Part shown: one piece after another, positions 25,838 through 36,007 of the stretch
Layout: the number at the start of each line of letters is the position of its first letter
How positions within the stretch are numbered: the first letter of the stretch is position 1
Assembly: GCF_000144645.1 (NCBI RefSeq)
Contig: NC_014377.1
Location: forward strand, 1,798,001 to 1,862,000
From: Thermosediminibacter oceani DSM 16646
Lineage (GTDB): Bacteria > Bacillota > Thermosediminibacteria > Thermosediminibacterales > Thermosediminibacteraceae
Direction: 5' to 3'
DNA: 64,000 nucleotides
The notes under the pieces: model-generated
What the model saw: only the letters and a program-made list of their open reading frames with translations
What the model was told of the DNA's origin: nothing
Databases searched by the model: none
Translations under genes and position numbers: made by a program

Positions 25838-27955
25838 CTAATCCAGTTTCTCCTCAAGGGCAAAGTCTATTTGCCTGTCATTTTTATTCACCTTGATGAC
25901 CTTTACCTTTACCCTATTGCCTATCCTGAAAACTTTGTTCGTCCGCTCCCCCCTAAGGGTGATGGTTTTATCGTCAAAGTGGTAGAAATCGTCTTCCAGG
26001 GTGCTTACGTGAACCAGGCCTTCCACGGTATTTTCCAGCTCCACAAAAAACCCGAAGGGGGTCACGCTGGAAATGATTCCAGGATAAACCTTGCCTATTC
26101 TCCCGGCCATATACTCGGCCATTTTCAGCTCTACCGTTTCCCTTTCGGCTTCTTCGGCAATGCGCTCCCTTTCGGAAGAATGTTTTGCAATCCTGCCCAG
26201 CACTTCGTTCAACTGTTCCTGGCGCTTTTCGTCCAGCTTTCCCACCAGCTGATCCCTGAGAATACGGTGTATTATCAGGTCGGGATAGCGGCGGATGGGT
26301 GACGTGAAATGGGTGTAATAGTGGGCGGCAAGGCCGAAGTGCCCCAGGTTTTCCTCGCTGTAGCGCGCCCTTTTCAGGGACCTCAGGAGAACCGTGTTCA
26401 CCACCCGCTCTTCCGGTTTTCCCTTGACTGCCTCAATGATCTGCTGTAATGCCTTGGGCTTGATGTTTTTCACGCCCTTTATGGAATACCCCAGGTTGTA
26501 AAGAAATTCCTGCAGGGCGTATATCTTTTCCCTATCGGGCAGTTCGTGTACCCTGTAGACAAATGGAACTTTTAGCCAGTACATATGCTCGGCTATGACC
26601 TCATTGGCCGCCAGCATGAATTCCTCAATGATCCTTTCTCCAACGCCCCTTCTCTCTCTCACTATGTCCAAAGGCCGTCCGTCTTCGTCGAGTATCACCT
26701 TTGCCTCCTCGAAATTGAAATCCAGGCTGCCCCGCTCAAAACGCTTCCTGGTCAATTTTGCCGCCAGTTCCGCCATGAGCTTGAAGTCATCTACCAAATA
26801 TTCGTACCGCTTTATGGTCTCTTTGTCGTTATCCTCAAGTATTTTGTTCACGGCCGTATAGGTCATCCGTTCGCAGGTCTTTATGATGCTGGGAGTTATT
26901 TGATAGCTTTTTACATGGGCCTTATCGTCGAAATCGATTATTACGCTCATGGTGAGGCGGGGCACCCTGGGGTTGAGGCTACAGATGCCGTTGGAGAGCT
27001 TGGGAGGCAGCATCGGTATTACCCTGTCCACCAGGTACACGCTGCATCCTCTCTTCATGGCCTCTATATCAAGGGGCGTCTTCTCCTTTACGTAGTAACT
27101 CACATCGGCGATGTGCACACCCAGCCTGTAGCCGCCGGGGATGCGCCGGACCGATACCGCGTCATCCAGGTCCTTGGCGTCCTCTCCGTCTATGGTTACT
27201 ATTTTCTCGTCTCTGAGGTCAAGCCTCCCTGCCAGGTCCTCATCGGTGATTTCATCTGGTATTTGTTCGGCCTGCCGGAGCACTTTTTCAGGGAATTCCA
27301 GGGGTAGGTTGTACTTTTTTATAACTGACAGTATGTCTACACCCGGCTCGTCCTCGTAACCCAGTATCTCGATAACGCGGCCTTCGGGGTTGCGCCGGCC
27401 CTCGGGCCATTTCGTTATACCGACCACGACCTTCTGTCCCGATTTTGCCCCGGCCATTTCATCTTTGGGTATGAAGATATCGTAATAAAACCTTTTATCA
27501 TCGGGGGTTACGAAGGCAAAGTGTTTCCCGCGTTCCAGGGTCCCTACGATCCGGGTGGATGCCCTCTTGAGTATCCGGACAACTTCACCTTCGACTCTGC
27601 CGCCCGTGGGCTTAAATATAGAGCGCACTATGACCCTGTCCCCGTGGACCGCGCCATTGAGGTTTTCAAGCCCGATGTATATATCCTCGATGTCGGGGTT
27701 GTCAGGGATCAAGAAAGCGTATCCCTTCGGGTTGCCCTCCAGCCGCCCCACCACCAGGTTCATCCGTTCGGGCACCCCGTACCTTCCCTTCCGGTTTTTA
27801 ACGACAAGGCCTTCCTTTTCCATGAACTGGAGGGTTTTCAGCAGCTGGTCCGCATCCCTCAGCTCCAGGTCCAGAGCCGTAAAGATCTCTGCCTCGGTCA
27901 TGGGCCTGTACCCTTCGCTTTTCATCAGGTCAAGGATTCTTTCTTTTAGATCCAT
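25838..27955 (-). CDS. rnr: ribonuclease R
   Basis: Processive 3'-5' exoribonuclease able to unwind structured RNA. The 705 residues run in the usual order: an N-terminal winged-helix part (about 1-60), two cold-shock domains, the catalytic RNB domain with [11 protein letters not shown] and PRLTMSV, then a C-terminal S1 domain (about 625-705). It ends 11 bp before the smpB start codon and starts 21 bp after the HD-domain gene. Confidence 0.96.
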   Translation of the reverse strand: MDLKERILDLMKSEGYRPMTEAEIFTALDLELRDADQLLKTLQFMEKEGLVVKNRKGRYGVPERMNLVVGRLEGNPKGYAFLIPDNPDIEDIYIGLENLNGAVHGDRVIVRSIFKPTGGRVEGEVVRILKRASTRIVGTLERGKHFAFVTPDDKRFYYDIFIPKDEMAGAKSGQKVVVGITKWPEGRRNPEGRVIEILGYEDEPGVDILSVIKKYNLPLEFPEKVLRQAEQIPDEITDEDLAGRLDLRDEKIVTIDGEDAKDLDDAVSVRRIPGGYRLGVHIADVSYYVKEKTPLDIEAMKRGCSVYLVDRVIPMLPPKLSNGICSLNPRVPRLTMSVIIDFDDKAHVKSYQITPSIIKTCERMTYTAVNKILEDNDKETIKRYEYLVDDFKLMAELAAKLTRKRFERGSLDFNFEEAKVILDEDGRPLDIVRERRGVGERIIEEFMLAANEVIAEHMYWLKVPFVYRVHELPDREKIYALQEFLYNLGYSIKGVKNIKPKALQQIIEAVKGKPEERVVNTVLLRSLKRARYSEENLGHFGLAAHYYTHFTSPIRRYPDLIIHRILRDQLVGKLDEKRQEQLNEVLGRIAKHSSERERIAEEAERETVELKMAEYMAGRIGKVYPGIISSVTPFGFFVELENTVEGLVHVSTLEDDFYHFDDKTITLRGERTNKVFRIGNRVKVKVIKVNKNDRQIDFALEEKLD

Positions 27956-27975
27956 AATCTCCTCCCTGAATCAAA

Positions 27976-28527
27976 TTATAGCCCCAGTTCTTCGTGAATC
28001 TCCTGCATGGCTTCCAGAGCCATCGAAATGAACTCCTCCAGGCTAAGTTTCAGCTCCGAACAGGTAGCTATTTTTTCGCGGCTTGCACCCCTTGCAAAAG
28101 ATTTTTCGTAAAAGCGGTTTATTACAAACTGGGTATCTATGGCCGAAAGCTTTTTTTCCGGATGAATCAGGGCGGAGGCAACGATGAGCCCGGTTAAAGG
28201 GTCGACGGCAAACATGGCCTTTGAAAGAAGGGTGTTTCGCTCTATGCCGTGCGCTTCGTTGTGCGCTTCTATGGCGTGGGCCACTTCTTCGTCGAGCCCC
28301 CATTCCCTAGCCATCTGCCCGCCCACCAGGCTGTGCTTTGAAAGGTCGTCCTTTACCCGGTCAAAGTCCACATCGTGCAAGAGGCCCGTGAGGCCCCACT
28401 TTTCCTCATCCTCGCCGAAGTGCCTGGCAAGCCTCCTCATTACCGCCTCGGCGGCGATCATGTGCTTTACCAGGTTTTTGTTGGAGACGTTTTTCTTTAC
28501 CAGTTCCAGAGCTTCATCTCTGGTCAA
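27976..28527 (-). CDS. HD-domain (HDIG) phosphohydrolase-like protein
   Basis: A 183-residue HD-superfamily protein: a helical start (EALELVKKNVSNKNLVKHM) with the first His, then GLLHDVDFDRV holding the HD pair, and a later His in SHSLVGG/AIEAHNEA. Such stand-alone HDIG proteins hydrolyse phosphate esters or nucleotides, but the substrate is unknown. A TTG at 28527, with aaggag at good spacing, is preferred to the GTG at 28536 that sits directly against it. It is the first gene before rnr-smpB and may be cotranscribed. Confidence 0.75.
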   Translation of the reverse strand: MTRDEALELVKKNVSNKNLVKHMIAAEAVMRRLARHFGEDEEKWGLTGLLHDVDFDRVKDDLSKHSLVGGQMAREWGLDEEVAHAIEAHNEAHGIERNTLLSKAMFAVDPLTGLIVASALIHPEKKLSAIDTQFVINRFYEKSFARGASREKIATCSELKLSLEEFISMALEAMQEIHEELGL

Positions 28528-28627
28528 AAAAACCACTCCTTCATAGTTTTTCCCAGTCTTTTTGCATTTATTGTACCCCTTAATATAAATTTTGGCAAGT
28601 TTCCGGGGTACTGCCTTCCGCTGAGTC

Positions 28628-29758
28628 CTATATCAAAAGCCATATACCAACTGCGGCAAGAATCCCCATGAATCCTCCAAAGTAAAAGGGCGCCGATGCT
28701 CCAAAAGCATTCCACAGGGCTCCCGCTATGAGCGAGGCGGGTAAAAGGCCGATGCCCACTAAAGTGGCATGAAGCCCTATCATAGTACCCCTTACGTTTT
28801 CCGGGGCTATATCGGATATAAAGGCCTTCTCCACGCCTTCTGTAAAAGCCGTGTAAAGTCCGTAAGCGGCAAAAAGCACCCATATGGAAACGGGCGTGCT
28901 TGCCAGGGCGAATCCGAAGTATACAAAACCGTAAATCAGATATCCCGCCACTATCATGACCTTCCTGCCTATGCGGTCGGATATAGCTCCCGCTGGATAG
29001 GATACGATGTTATACACCAGGTTGTATGTAAGGTAAAGCAGCAGTATTGTTTTTGCGTCGAATCCCACGTTTTTGGCTTTAAGGAGCAGGAACTGGTTTG
29101 ATGAATTGCCAAGGTTGAATACGAACATCAGGATCAGGAAGGATTTCAACCGGCGGTCCAGAGCGTTCCAGTTGAGGGATGGCCATTCTTTCCTCTCTTC
29201 GACCACCCCCTTTTCCCGCACGAAAAATAAAGCAAGGACGCCTATAAACGCTGGAACCAGGGAATAGAGGAATATCTGGCGGAAATCAACATGTGCCCTG
29301 GTTAAGAAGTAATAGGCCAGCAGCACTCCTATCGCCGCTCCAAGGGTATCCATAGTCCTGTGAAGCCCAAAAGCCCTGCCTCGGGCACCCTCGGAAGACG
29401 ATTCGGATATTAGGGCGTCGCGAGGGGCGGTTCTGATGCCCTTGCCGAACCTGTCGACCACCCGCCCTGCCAGTACCACCGGCCAGGAAGCGGCTGTATA
29501 AAGGAAAATCTTTCCCAAGGTGGAAGCGGCGTACCCTGCTATAGCAAAGGGCTTGCGGAGGCTTGCCCTGTCGGAAAAATACCCCGAAAACACTTTAAGC
29601 AAACACGCCAGGCTCTCGGCAATTCCCTCGATGGTGCCGACGACCAGCGGGGTGGCTCCCAGCCTGGTGGTGAGGAAGATGGGCAGCAATGGATAAACCA
29701 TTTCGCTGCTGATGTCGGTGAGAAGGCTCGTGATGCCGAGCAGGATTATATTAAACAT
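28628..29758 (-). CDS. MFS transporter
   Basis: A 12-TM major facilitator (about 376 residues with the start at 29758, preceded by ggaggg; the frame is open 18 codons further). It shows the family's cytoplasmic loop GYFSDRASLRKPF, RVVDRFGKGIRTAPRDALI near helix 4, and a repeated motif GAISDRIGRKVMI in the second half. Proteins with the GKGIRTAPRDALI stretch form a recognisable but poorly characterised MFS group. The substrate is unknown; the adjacent HD-domain gene in the same direction gives no hint. Confidence 0.85.
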   Translation of the reverse strand: MFNIILLGITSLLTDISSEMVYPLLPIFLTTRLGATPLVVGTIEGIAESLACLLKVFSGYFSDRASLRKPFAIAGYAASTLGKIFLYTAASWPVVLAGRVVDRFGKGIRTAPRDALISESSSEGARGRAFGLHRTMDTLGAAIGVLLAYYFLTRAHVDFRQIFLYSLVPAFIGVLALFFVREKGVVEERKEWPSLNWNALDRRLKSFLILMFVFNLGNSSNQFLLLKAKNVGFDAKTILLLYLTYNLVYNIVSYPAGAISDRIGRKVMIVAGYLIYGFVYFGFALASTPVSIWVLFAAYGLYTAFTEGVEKAFISDIAPENVRGTMIGLHATLVGIGLLPASLIAGALWNAFGASAPFYFGGFMGILAAVGIWLLI

Positions 29759-29870
29759 ACCTCGATCCCTCCATCCTGTAGTCAAACTTTCTCCGCACTC
29801 TTCCCGCATCAAGGGGTTAAGGCAATCTCAAATACATTGTAGCATATTTATTTCTTATTAAAGCAGTACC

Positions 29871-29900
29871 TTGATTTATCAAACATAACGGGATTAAAAT
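29871..29900 (+). promoter_or_regulatory. promoter of the DUF6485 gene
   Basis: TTGATT (29871-29876) and TAAAAT (29895-29900) with an 18-bp spacer, 23 bp before the small Cys-rich gene. Confidence 0.6.
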
Positions 29901-29922
29901 TTTTAAGTGGAGGTGATCAGTT

Positions 29923-30123
29923 TTGGAATGCACTCTAACAAAAAATAAAATCATCTGTACGTGCACCTATGAGCCCTGTTCCCGCAAGGGCCGCTGCTGT
30001 GAGTGCCTGCACTACCACAGGAGAAACGGTGAACTCCCGGCCTGTTATTTTTCCAGCGAAACCGAAAAGACTTACGACAGGTCTATCGAGAGATTTATAA
30101 GAGATTATGAGGGCAAATTCTGA
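29923..30123 (+). CDS. DUF6485 small Cys-rich protein
   Basis: A 66-residue protein with eight cysteines in paired spacing ([14 protein letters not shown], then CYF), which suggests a zinc- or Fe-S-binding micro-domain; it matches DUF6485, common in anaerobic Firmicutes and without known function. The TTG start at 29923 is supported by ggaggtga seven bases upstream, and the ATG five bases later is in another frame. It has its own promoter and terminator, and lies back-to-back with a rubrerythrin gene. Confidence 0.8.
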   Translation: MECTLTKNKIICTCTYEPCSRKGRCCECLHYHRRNGELPACYFSSETEKTYDRSIERFIRDYEGKF

Positions 30124-30154
30124 TGCTGGGCTTGAACCCGGCATCTATCTTTTT
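30122..30154 (+). terminator. terminator of the DUF6485 gene
   Basis: Stem gatgctggg/cccggcatc (one G-U) with a cttgaa loop, followed by tatcttttt. Confidence 0.82.
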
Positions 30155-30160
30155 ACATGA

Positions 30161-30186
30161 AAAAACCGGGGTTCTAATCCCCGGTT
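30161..30186 (-). terminator. terminator of the second rubrerythrin gene
   Basis: Stem aaccgggg/ccccggtt spanning the rubrerythrin stop codon; on the minus strand it continues into six T. Confidence 0.85.
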
Positions 30187-30721
30187 AGTTTAAATCATCA
30201 ACAAGCGGCTCGTAGAATCCTTTCGGATGGTCGCAGGCCGGACACTTTTCGGGAGCCTCGGTGCCGTCGTATATATATCCGCAATTCCGGCAACGCCACT
30301 TTATGGGCGTCGGTCGTTTGAAAAGCGTACCTTCCTGCAGTCTGGCAAGCAGCTTGCGGTACCTGGCTTCGTGGGCAGCTTCCACCTCCGCCACCCTCTC
30401 AAAGTGCTCGGCGATTTCGATGAATCCTTCTTCTCTTGCGACTTTTGCGAATTCCTTGTACATTGTAGTCCACTCGTAGTTCTCACCGCTGGCAGCCTCT
30501 TCCAGGTTTTTCGCCGTATCACCGATCAAGCCCAGGTATTTAGCCCAAACTTTCGCATGTTCCTTTTCATTTTCCGCCGTTTCCAGGAAAATGGCGGCAA
30601 TCTGATCATATCCTTCCTTCTTTGCTACTGATGCGAAGTAAGTATACTTATTGCGTGCCTGAGATTCACCGGCAAATGCTTCCATCAGATTTTTTTCCGT
30701 TCTGGTGCCTTTTAAGTTCAT
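30185..30721 (-). CDS. rubrerythrin (second copy)
   Basis: Classical rubrerythrin of 178 residues: an N-terminal diiron domain ([29 protein letters not shown]) and a C-terminal rubredoxin-like domain (CRNCGY...[14 protein letters not shown]). It differs clearly from the protein at 519-1073 in spacing and sequence, so the two are not a recent duplicate. Peroxide reduction is the expected role. An A+T-rich palindrome-like stretch near the promoter (30757-30775) is only weakly PerR-like. Confidence 0.95.
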   Translation of the reverse strand: MNLKGTRTEKNLMEAFAGESQARNKYTYFASVAKKEGYDQIAAIFLETAENEKEHAKVWAKYLGLIGDTAKNLEEAASGENYEWTTMYKEFAKVAREEGFIEIAEHFERVAEVEAAHEARYRKLLARLQEGTLFKRPTPIKWRCRNCGYIYDGTEAPEKCPACDHPKGFYEPLVDDLN

Positions 30722-30851
30722 TATCGTATGACCCCCTTATTAGTAATAATTGCTATTTACATTATATTATTATACTACATTTTCTCATATTTTCCTGCGA
30801 GTGATAAAAAAAAATTTCAGCAATAGTTGTTGAATACGGCATTGGGGTTGT

Positions 30852-31820
30852 TTAACCTATATTCTCGGAATTACCCGAACTCCCTTTTATTTCGCTGTTT
30901 GTAACGAAAAATTTCATTATCTCCAGCGGGAGGGGGAATATTATAGTGGAATTTCTCTCCACCGCTATTTCGGTCAGGGTTTGAAGCTGCCTCAGTTGCA
31001 AAGCGCCGGCGTTTCGCGAGATTATGCTGGCCGCTTCCGAAAGTTTTTCCGCAGCCTGAAGTTCACCTTCGGCTCTTATTATCTTAGCCCGACGTTCCCT
31101 CTCCGCCTCAGCCTGTTTGGCCATAGCCCTCTTCATCTCTTCCGGCAGCTCTATGGACTTTATCTCCGTGGCGGTAACTTTCACGCCCCACGGATCTGTC
31201 GCCCTGTCCAGTTCCTCCCTCAGCATCTCGTTTAGTTCCTGCCTCTTCGCCAGAATATCATCCAGGTCATACTTCCCGAGGATTGCCCTTAAAATAGTCT
31301 GTGCGAGCAGGCTGGTGGCGTTAAAGTAGTTCTGCACCTTCAGCACTGCAAGCTCCGGCTGGAATACGTTGAAGTAGACCACCGCGTCGATCATCACCGG
31401 TATGTTGTCTTTTGTGATTATCTCCTGCCTCGGCACGTCTATCGTAGCGGTCCTCAGATCGACCACCAGCAGGCGGTCTATCCCGAAAGGCATGATTACG
31501 TTAATTCCCGGGCCTACCACGTATGCAAATTTACCGAACCTGAGCAGCACCCCCCTCTGGTACTCGTTGACGACCCTTATCGTATTTGCCATCAGCGATA
31601 CCAGAACAATTAGGAGCACCAAAGATATTACGGGATTTCCTCCCAGAACCGAAGCAAGGAGAATTATGGCCGATATAGCCGAGACAAAAGCGATCACCGA
31701 CGTCCTCTTTGAATTTACAGCAAAACCTATCCAGAGCACTACGAGCAGCACTTCGAGCAGCACTATTACAAAATTGGCGGTTCTAAAAAGATTTTCAACC
31801 CGATAAAAACCGAAATCCAT
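30852..31820 (-). CDS. slipin (SPFH/band 7 membrane protein)
   Basis: Stomatin-like scaffold of membrane microdomains. The 322 residues have two or three hydrophobic helices at the N-terminus (about 12-85), then the SPFH domain: EYQRGVLLRFGKF, PGINVIMPFGID, VDLRTATIDVPRQEIITKDNIPVMIDAVVYF, followed by the Ala/Glu-rich coiled coil (EAERERRAKIIRAEGELQAAEKL). The NfeD protease-like partner often found beside slipins is not seen. The 276 bp upstream is A+T rich and holds only the fumarase terminator. Confidence 0.9.
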   Translation of the reverse strand: MDFGFYRVENLFRTANFVIVLLEVLLVVLWIGFAVNSKRTSVIAFVSAISAIILLASVLGGNPVISLVLLIVLVSLMANTIRVVNEYQRGVLLRFGKFAYVVGPGINVIMPFGIDRLLVVDLRTATIDVPRQEIITKDNIPVMIDAVVYFNVFQPELAVLKVQNYFNATSLLAQTILRAILGKYDLDDILAKRQELNEMLREELDRATDPWGVKVTATEIKSIELPEEMKRAMAKQAEAERERRAKIIRAEGELQAAEKLSEAASIISRNAGALQLRQLQTLTEIAVERNSTIIFPLPLEIMKFFVTNSEIKGSSGNSENIG

Positions 31821-32048
31821 AAAAAAGCCTCCCCTTAGATATTCATTTTTTATTATATATTCTTTTTTTAATTCATGCTATATTTTATATTCTATATTTT
31901 ATATTTACCTCTTTACTATATCATCTTTCCCCAGCATATTAAAAACACAACCTTATTTTTCAAAGCGCCCTATCCAAGTAACATTTATTTTTTCTATATT
32001 AGTATATCCGATTTTACGCCATAATTTATCGCTAGGAGGGGCTTTTTT

Positions 32049-32083
32049 ACGAAAAGCCCGCCAAAAGCAGCAAAAATCGGCGG
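32049..32083 (-). terminator. probable terminator of the malic enzyme-fumarase operon
   Basis: Stem ccgcc/ggcgg closing a long A+T-rich loop, with gcttttcg after it on the minus strand. A second gggctttt/aaaagccc hairpin overlaps it. Not a textbook terminator. Confidence 0.45.
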
Positions 32084-32096
32084 TATTATACTGCTT

Positions 32097-32651
32097 TCAG
32101 CGCCTGTATTTGGGAGGCTCGATTTCATATAAATTATTGCCTTCGGAATCGATTATCACGATCGCCGGAAAATCTTCCACGTAAAAGCGGTGGATGGCTT
32201 CCGTGCCCAGGTCCTCAAAGGCCACTACTTCAACTTTTTTTATACTTCGCGATATCAAAGCTGCGGCTCCGCCCACGGCGCCGAAGTAAACGGCGCCGTA
32301 TTTCTTCATGGCTTCTATAACTTCCGCCGATCTGATGCCCTTCCCTATCATACCTTTTAGGCCCCTTTCCAGCAGCGGTACCGTATAGGGATCCATCCTG
32401 CCGCTGGTAGTGGGTCCTGCAGGCCCCGCCGCATAACCGGGCTTTGCAGGGGCCGGCCCGACGTAGTAAATTATCTGGCCGTTTAAATTCACCGGGAGGT
32501 CCTTGCCCTCTTTCATCAGTTGGACCAGCCTCTTGTGGGCTGCATCCCTGGCAGTATAGATCACCCCGCTTATAAGCACGCTGTCACCCGCCTTCAGTAT
32601 CTTCAACTGTTCAGAAGTAACAGGAGTATTGATTCTAATAGCATCACCCAT
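32097..32651 (-). CDS. fumB: fumarate hydratase class I, beta subunit
   Basis: The C-terminal piece of the two-subunit, oxygen-sensitive class I fumarase (related L(+)-tartrate dehydratase beta subunits look alike). The 184 residues include LISGVIYTARDAAHKRL, GPTTSGRMDPYTVPLLERGLKGMIGKG and FGAVGGAAALIS, the substrate-binding swivelling domain. It follows the alpha subunit by 13 bp. The malic enzyme upstream makes malate/fumarate interconversion the natural substrate. Symbol used for the subunit, not the E. coli FumB isozyme. Confidence 0.92.
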   Translation of the reverse strand: MGDAIRINTPVTSEQLKILKAGDSVLISGVIYTARDAAHKRLVQLMKEGKDLPVNLNGQIIYYVGPAPAKPGYAAGPAGPTTSGRMDPYTVPLLERGLKGMIGKGIRSAEVIEAMKKYGAVYFGAVGGAAALISRSIKKVEVVAFEDLGTEAIHRFYVEDFPAIVIIDSEGNNLYEIEPPKYRR

Positions 32652-32664
32652 GCTTTATTCCCCC

Positions 32665-33510
32665 TTAAATCGTGGCTTGCGCGTGGCGATAGGCATGGCA
32701 GCTTATATTTACAGCCACGGGCAGGCCTGCTATATGGGTCGGGAAATACTCAATGTTCACGGCCAACGCTGTCGTCCTTCCACCAAGACCACCGGGACCT
32801 ATACCTGACGAGTTTATCAGGTTGAGGATTTCACTTTCAAGCTGGGCATACCTTTCGTCCGGGTGGCGCCGGTCCAAAGGCCTTGTTAGAGCTTTTTTCG
32901 CAAGCAAGGCGGCTTTTTCCATGGTGCCTCCGATCCCCACTCCCACTACTACCGGCGGGCAGGGATTTGGACCTGCTTTCAGCACGCTGCCCACCACGAA
33001 ATCCTTTACGCCTTTTACTCCTTCAGCGGGAGTCAGCATCTTTATAGAGCTCATGTTTTCGCTGCCGAACCCCTTGGGAACGGCGATGAATTTTATTCTG
33101 TCCCCCTTCACAATCTCCAGGTGTACGACGGCCGGCGTGTTGTCCCCGGTGTTTTTCCTATCGAAGAGGGGATCATCCACCACCGACTTTCTGAGGTAGC
33201 CCTGCTCGTAAGCTTCCCTTACTCCGGCGTTCACAGCTTCATTGAAGTCGTCGCCGGCTATGCGCACGTCCTGCCCCAGCTCCACGAATAGCACCGCCAT
33301 CCCGGTGTCCTGGCATAGGGCTATTCGTTCCCTAGCCGCAATCTCGGCGTTTTGGATGATCTGGTCCAGCACGGATTTTCCGATCGGCGACTCCTCTTTT
33401 TTCTTTGCCTCTTTAAATTTACACACTAGATCTTCGCCGGCAAAGTAATTGGCCTTCATAAAGAGGTCTTTCACGGTTTCCTTAATTAATTCGGCTCTAA
33501 TCTCCCTCAT
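32665..33510 (-). CDS. fumA: fumarate hydratase class I, alpha subunit
   Basis: The Fe-S subunit of the two-part fumarase. The 281 residues contain the cluster cysteines in ALCQDTGMAV, GPNPCPPVVVG and the C-terminal SCHAY, together with GSENMSSIKML and GIGPGGLGGRTTALAV. The ATG at 33510 shares one base with the TGA of the malic enzyme frame (TGATG), pointing to coupled translation and hence to a once-intact malic enzyme gene. Confidence 0.94.
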   Translation of the reverse strand: MREIRAELIKETVKDLFMKANYFAGEDLVCKFKEAKKKEESPIGKSVLDQIIQNAEIAARERIALCQDTGMAVLFVELGQDVRIAGDDFNEAVNAGVREAYEQGYLRKSVVDDPLFDRKNTGDNTPAVVHLEIVKGDRIKFIAVPKGFGSENMSSIKMLTPAEGVKGVKDFVVGSVLKAGPNPCPPVVVGVGIGGTMEKAALLAKKALTRPLDRRHPDERYAQLESEILNLINSSGIGPGGLGGRTTALAVNIEYFPTHIAGLPVAVNISCHAYRHAQATI

Positions 33511-34736
33511 CAAAGATTTCGCACCTCACTAAGCATCGATTCTCTCAGCTGCTCCGCGTCAACGGCAATCCGGGCTATCCCGGAATTCATCGCGGCTTTC
33601 GCCACCTCGCAGGCAACATAAGCGGCCACCCTCCTGTCTAAGGCCGAAGGTATGCAGCAATCGGGTGACAGTTATTCAGGAGCCACCAGCGATGCAATGG
33701 CGTGGGCGGCTGCCAGCTTCATCTCTTCGTTTATGTCTTTAGCCCTCACCTCAAGGGCTCCCCTGAAAATCCCCGGGAAGGCCAGAACGTTGTTTATCTG
33801 GTTGGGAAAGTCGGACCTGCCCGTTCCCACCACCTTGGCTCCACCGGCCTTAGCCTCATCGGGGAAAATTTCCGGCACCGGGTTGGCCATGGCAAACACC
33901 ACCGGGTCCTTCGCCATACTTGCCACCATATCCCGCGTCACCACACCCGCGGCGGACACGCCTATGAATACATCGCTGCCCTCCATTGCCTCCTTCAAAT
34001 CCCCTTTAATACCGCTTCTGTTGGTGATCCGGGCCAGCTCTTCCTTGCTCCAGTCCATACCTTCTCTGCCCAGGTAAATCACGCCCCTGCGGTCGCATAC
34101 AACCACATCGCCAGCTCCGGCCCTCAAAAGCAGCTTCGCTATAGCTACCCCCGCCGCTCCGGCACCATTTATAACAAAACGCACTTTCGCCATATCCTTG
34201 CCCACTATCTTCAGGGCGTTGAGCACACCCGCCAGCACTACGATGGCCGTGCCGTGCTGGTCATCGTGAAAAACCGGTATGTCCAGTTCCTGTTTAAGCC
34301 GCCTTTCGATCTCGAAACAGCGGGGCGCTGAAATATCTTCCAGATTTATGCCGCCGAAGGTTGGGGCAATGTTTTTAACGGCACCCACGATCTCGTCCAC
34401 ATCCTGGGTGGCAAGGCATATGGGGAAGGCGTCTACTCCGGCAAAGGTCTTAAATAAAAGAGCTTTCCCTTCCATTACCGGCATACCGGCTTCGGGGCCG
34501 ATGTTGCCAAGGCCGAGCACGGCGGAGCCATCGGTCACGACGGCCACAACACGTCCCTTGCACGTATACCTGTAAACCAGTTCCCGATTCTGCTTTATCT
34601 CTTTACACGGTTCGGCAACTCCCGGGGTGTACGCCAGGCTTAAATGCCTGAAATCCCTCAGCGGAACCTTCGATACAACCTCGATCTTCCCGCGGTTTTC
34701 CTCATGGAGCTTGAGGGCTTCTTCTCTTAAATTCAC
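33510..34736 (-). pseudogene. NAD-dependent malic enzyme with in-frame TAA near the C-terminus
   Basis: Oxidative decarboxylation of malate to pyruvate. The frame from GTG 34736 (with tgaggtg upstream) runs 354 codons through YTPGVAEPCKEI, VVTDGSAVLGLGNIGPEAGMPVMEGKA, FHDDQHGTAIV and GAGAAGVAIAKLLL (NAD site) to VAPE, then meets TAA at 33674-33672. The same frame stays open for 53 further codons that clearly belong to the family (LSPDCCIPSALDRRVA) and ends at the TGA overlapping fumA. A single G-to-T change (GAA to TAA) explains it. The C-terminus may be dispensable, or the base may be an error. Confidence 0.85.
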
Positions 34737-34794
34737 GTTACACACCTCACAGTAAGTCTAAAGTTCATCCTTTTTCGGTTTCTCTTATACTTTC

Positions 34795-34823
34795 ATATTA
34801 CCATTTTGAACCCGCCATGTCAT
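34795..34823 (-). promoter_or_regulatory. promoter of the malic enzyme-fumarase operon
   Basis: On the minus strand ATGACA (34823-34818), 17 bp, TAATAT (34800-34795). The spacer and flanks resemble those of the promoter at 45529-45557 (TCAAAATG before the -10, GA after it). Confidence 0.6.
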
Positions 34824-34832
34824 GCTCATCGT

Positions 34833-34866
34833 AAAAAAGCCGCCCCAAAATGGAGCGGCTTTTATT
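34833..34866 (-). terminator. terminator of the methylmalonyl-CoA operon
   Basis: Stem aaaagccgc/gcggctttt with a short second helix and an A-rich loop directly past the decarboxylase beta gene; the minus strand continues into six T. Confidence 0.85.
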
Positions 34867-35980
34867 AACCCCCGTACAGCGAAAGCAACACGCCTGCTGC
34901 TATGGCAGACCCTATGACGCCAGCTACATTGGGACCCATGGCGTGCATCAGTATAAAGTTGCCGGGCATCTCTTCCTGGGCCACTTTCTGAGACACTCGG
35001 GCAGCCATGGGTACCGCCGACACTCCGGCAGAGCCTATTAAGGGGTTTACCTTGCCGCCGGTCAAAAGATACATCAGCTTGCCGAAAAGCACTCCGCCCG
35101 CAGTGCCAAACGCAAAGGCTATCATACCGAGAATTATAATTTGTATAGTCTGGATCCTTAAGAATTTATCGGCGCTGGCGGTGGCTCCTACGGTAAGTCC
35201 TATAAATATGGTTATTATGTTTATCAATTCGTTCTGGGCGGTCTTGGTGAGCCTATCTACTACGCCGCATTCTCTGAAGAGGTTGCCCAGCATGAGGCAG
35301 CCGATGAGCGCCGTGGCGGGGGGCACTAAAAAGCTTGCAAGAACCGTTACTATTATCGGGAATATTATTTTTTCGGTCTTTGATACGGGCCTTAATTGTT
35401 CCATCACTACGGTGCGCTCTTTTTTGGTGGTCAGAAGGCGCATTATGGGGGGCTGTATTACGGGCACCAGGGCCATGTAGGAGTATGCGGCTATCGCCAC
35501 GGCACCGAGAAGGTGAGGGGCGAGTTTGCTTGTCAGGAATATGGCCGTGGGGCCGTCGGCTCCGCCTATTATGCCTATGGAAGCGGCTTCTTTTACGTCA
35601 AACCCCAAAAGTGTTGCCCCCAGGAATGTAGCGAAAATACCTAGCTGGGCTGCGGCTCCCAAAAGGAGACTTTTCGGGTTTGCTATTAAGGGGCCGAAGT
35701 CGGTCATGGCGCCAACCCCCAGGAATATGAGGGGCGGGAATACGCCGAGTTTCACTCCCTGGTATATCCAGTATAAAAATCCGCCCGGTTCCATGAGGCC
35801 CGCCACGGGTATGTTGGCAAGAAGCACGCCAAAGCTTATGGGCACTAAAAGCAGCGGCTCGTATTTTTTTACTATTGCAAGATACATGAGCACAAAGGCT
35901 ATGATTATCATTATGAGCTGGGGCAGCGTGACGTTAAAGTAGCCGGTGGATTCAATAAAGTTTATTATCTGGTCGAGCAA
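34865..35980 (-). CDS. mmdB: Na+-translocating methylmalonyl-CoA decarboxylase, beta subunit
   Basis: Membrane subunit that decarboxylates carboxybiotin and pumps Na+ out. The 371 residues hold about ten hydrophobic segments and the conserved OadB/MmdB/GcdB motifs: [29 protein letters not shown] (with the Asp essential for Na+ in the family), and the C-terminal [21 protein letters not shown] and [14 protein letters not shown]. It is the last gene of the operon. Specificity for methylmalonyl-CoA comes from the neighbouring alpha subunit and mutase. Confidence 0.93.
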   Translation of the reverse strand: MLDQIINFIESTGYFNVTLPQLIMIIIAFVLMYLAIVKKYEPLLLVPISFGVLLANIPVAGLMEPGGFLYWIYQGVKLGVFPPLIFLGVGAMTDFGPLIANPKSLLLGAAAQLGIFATFLGATLLGFDVKEAASIGIIGGADGPTAIFLTSKLAPHLLGAVAIAAYSYMALVPVIQPPIMRLLTTKKERTVVMEQLRPVSKTEKIIFPIIVTVLASFLVPPATALIGCLMLGNLFRECGVVDRLTKTAQNELINIITIFIGLTVGATASADKFLRIQTIQIIILGMIAFAFGTAGGVLFGKLMYLLTGGKVNPLIGSAGVSAVPMAARVSQKVAQEEMPGNFILMHAMGPNVAGVIGSAIAAGVLLSLYGG

Positions 35981-36007
35981 TTTGTTTCTCCTCCCTGCTT
36001 TTTGGTT

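Noticed and set aside
30757-30775. PerR box before the second rubrerythrin
   Set aside because: The stretch is TA-rich and only partly symmetric; too many mismatches to call.
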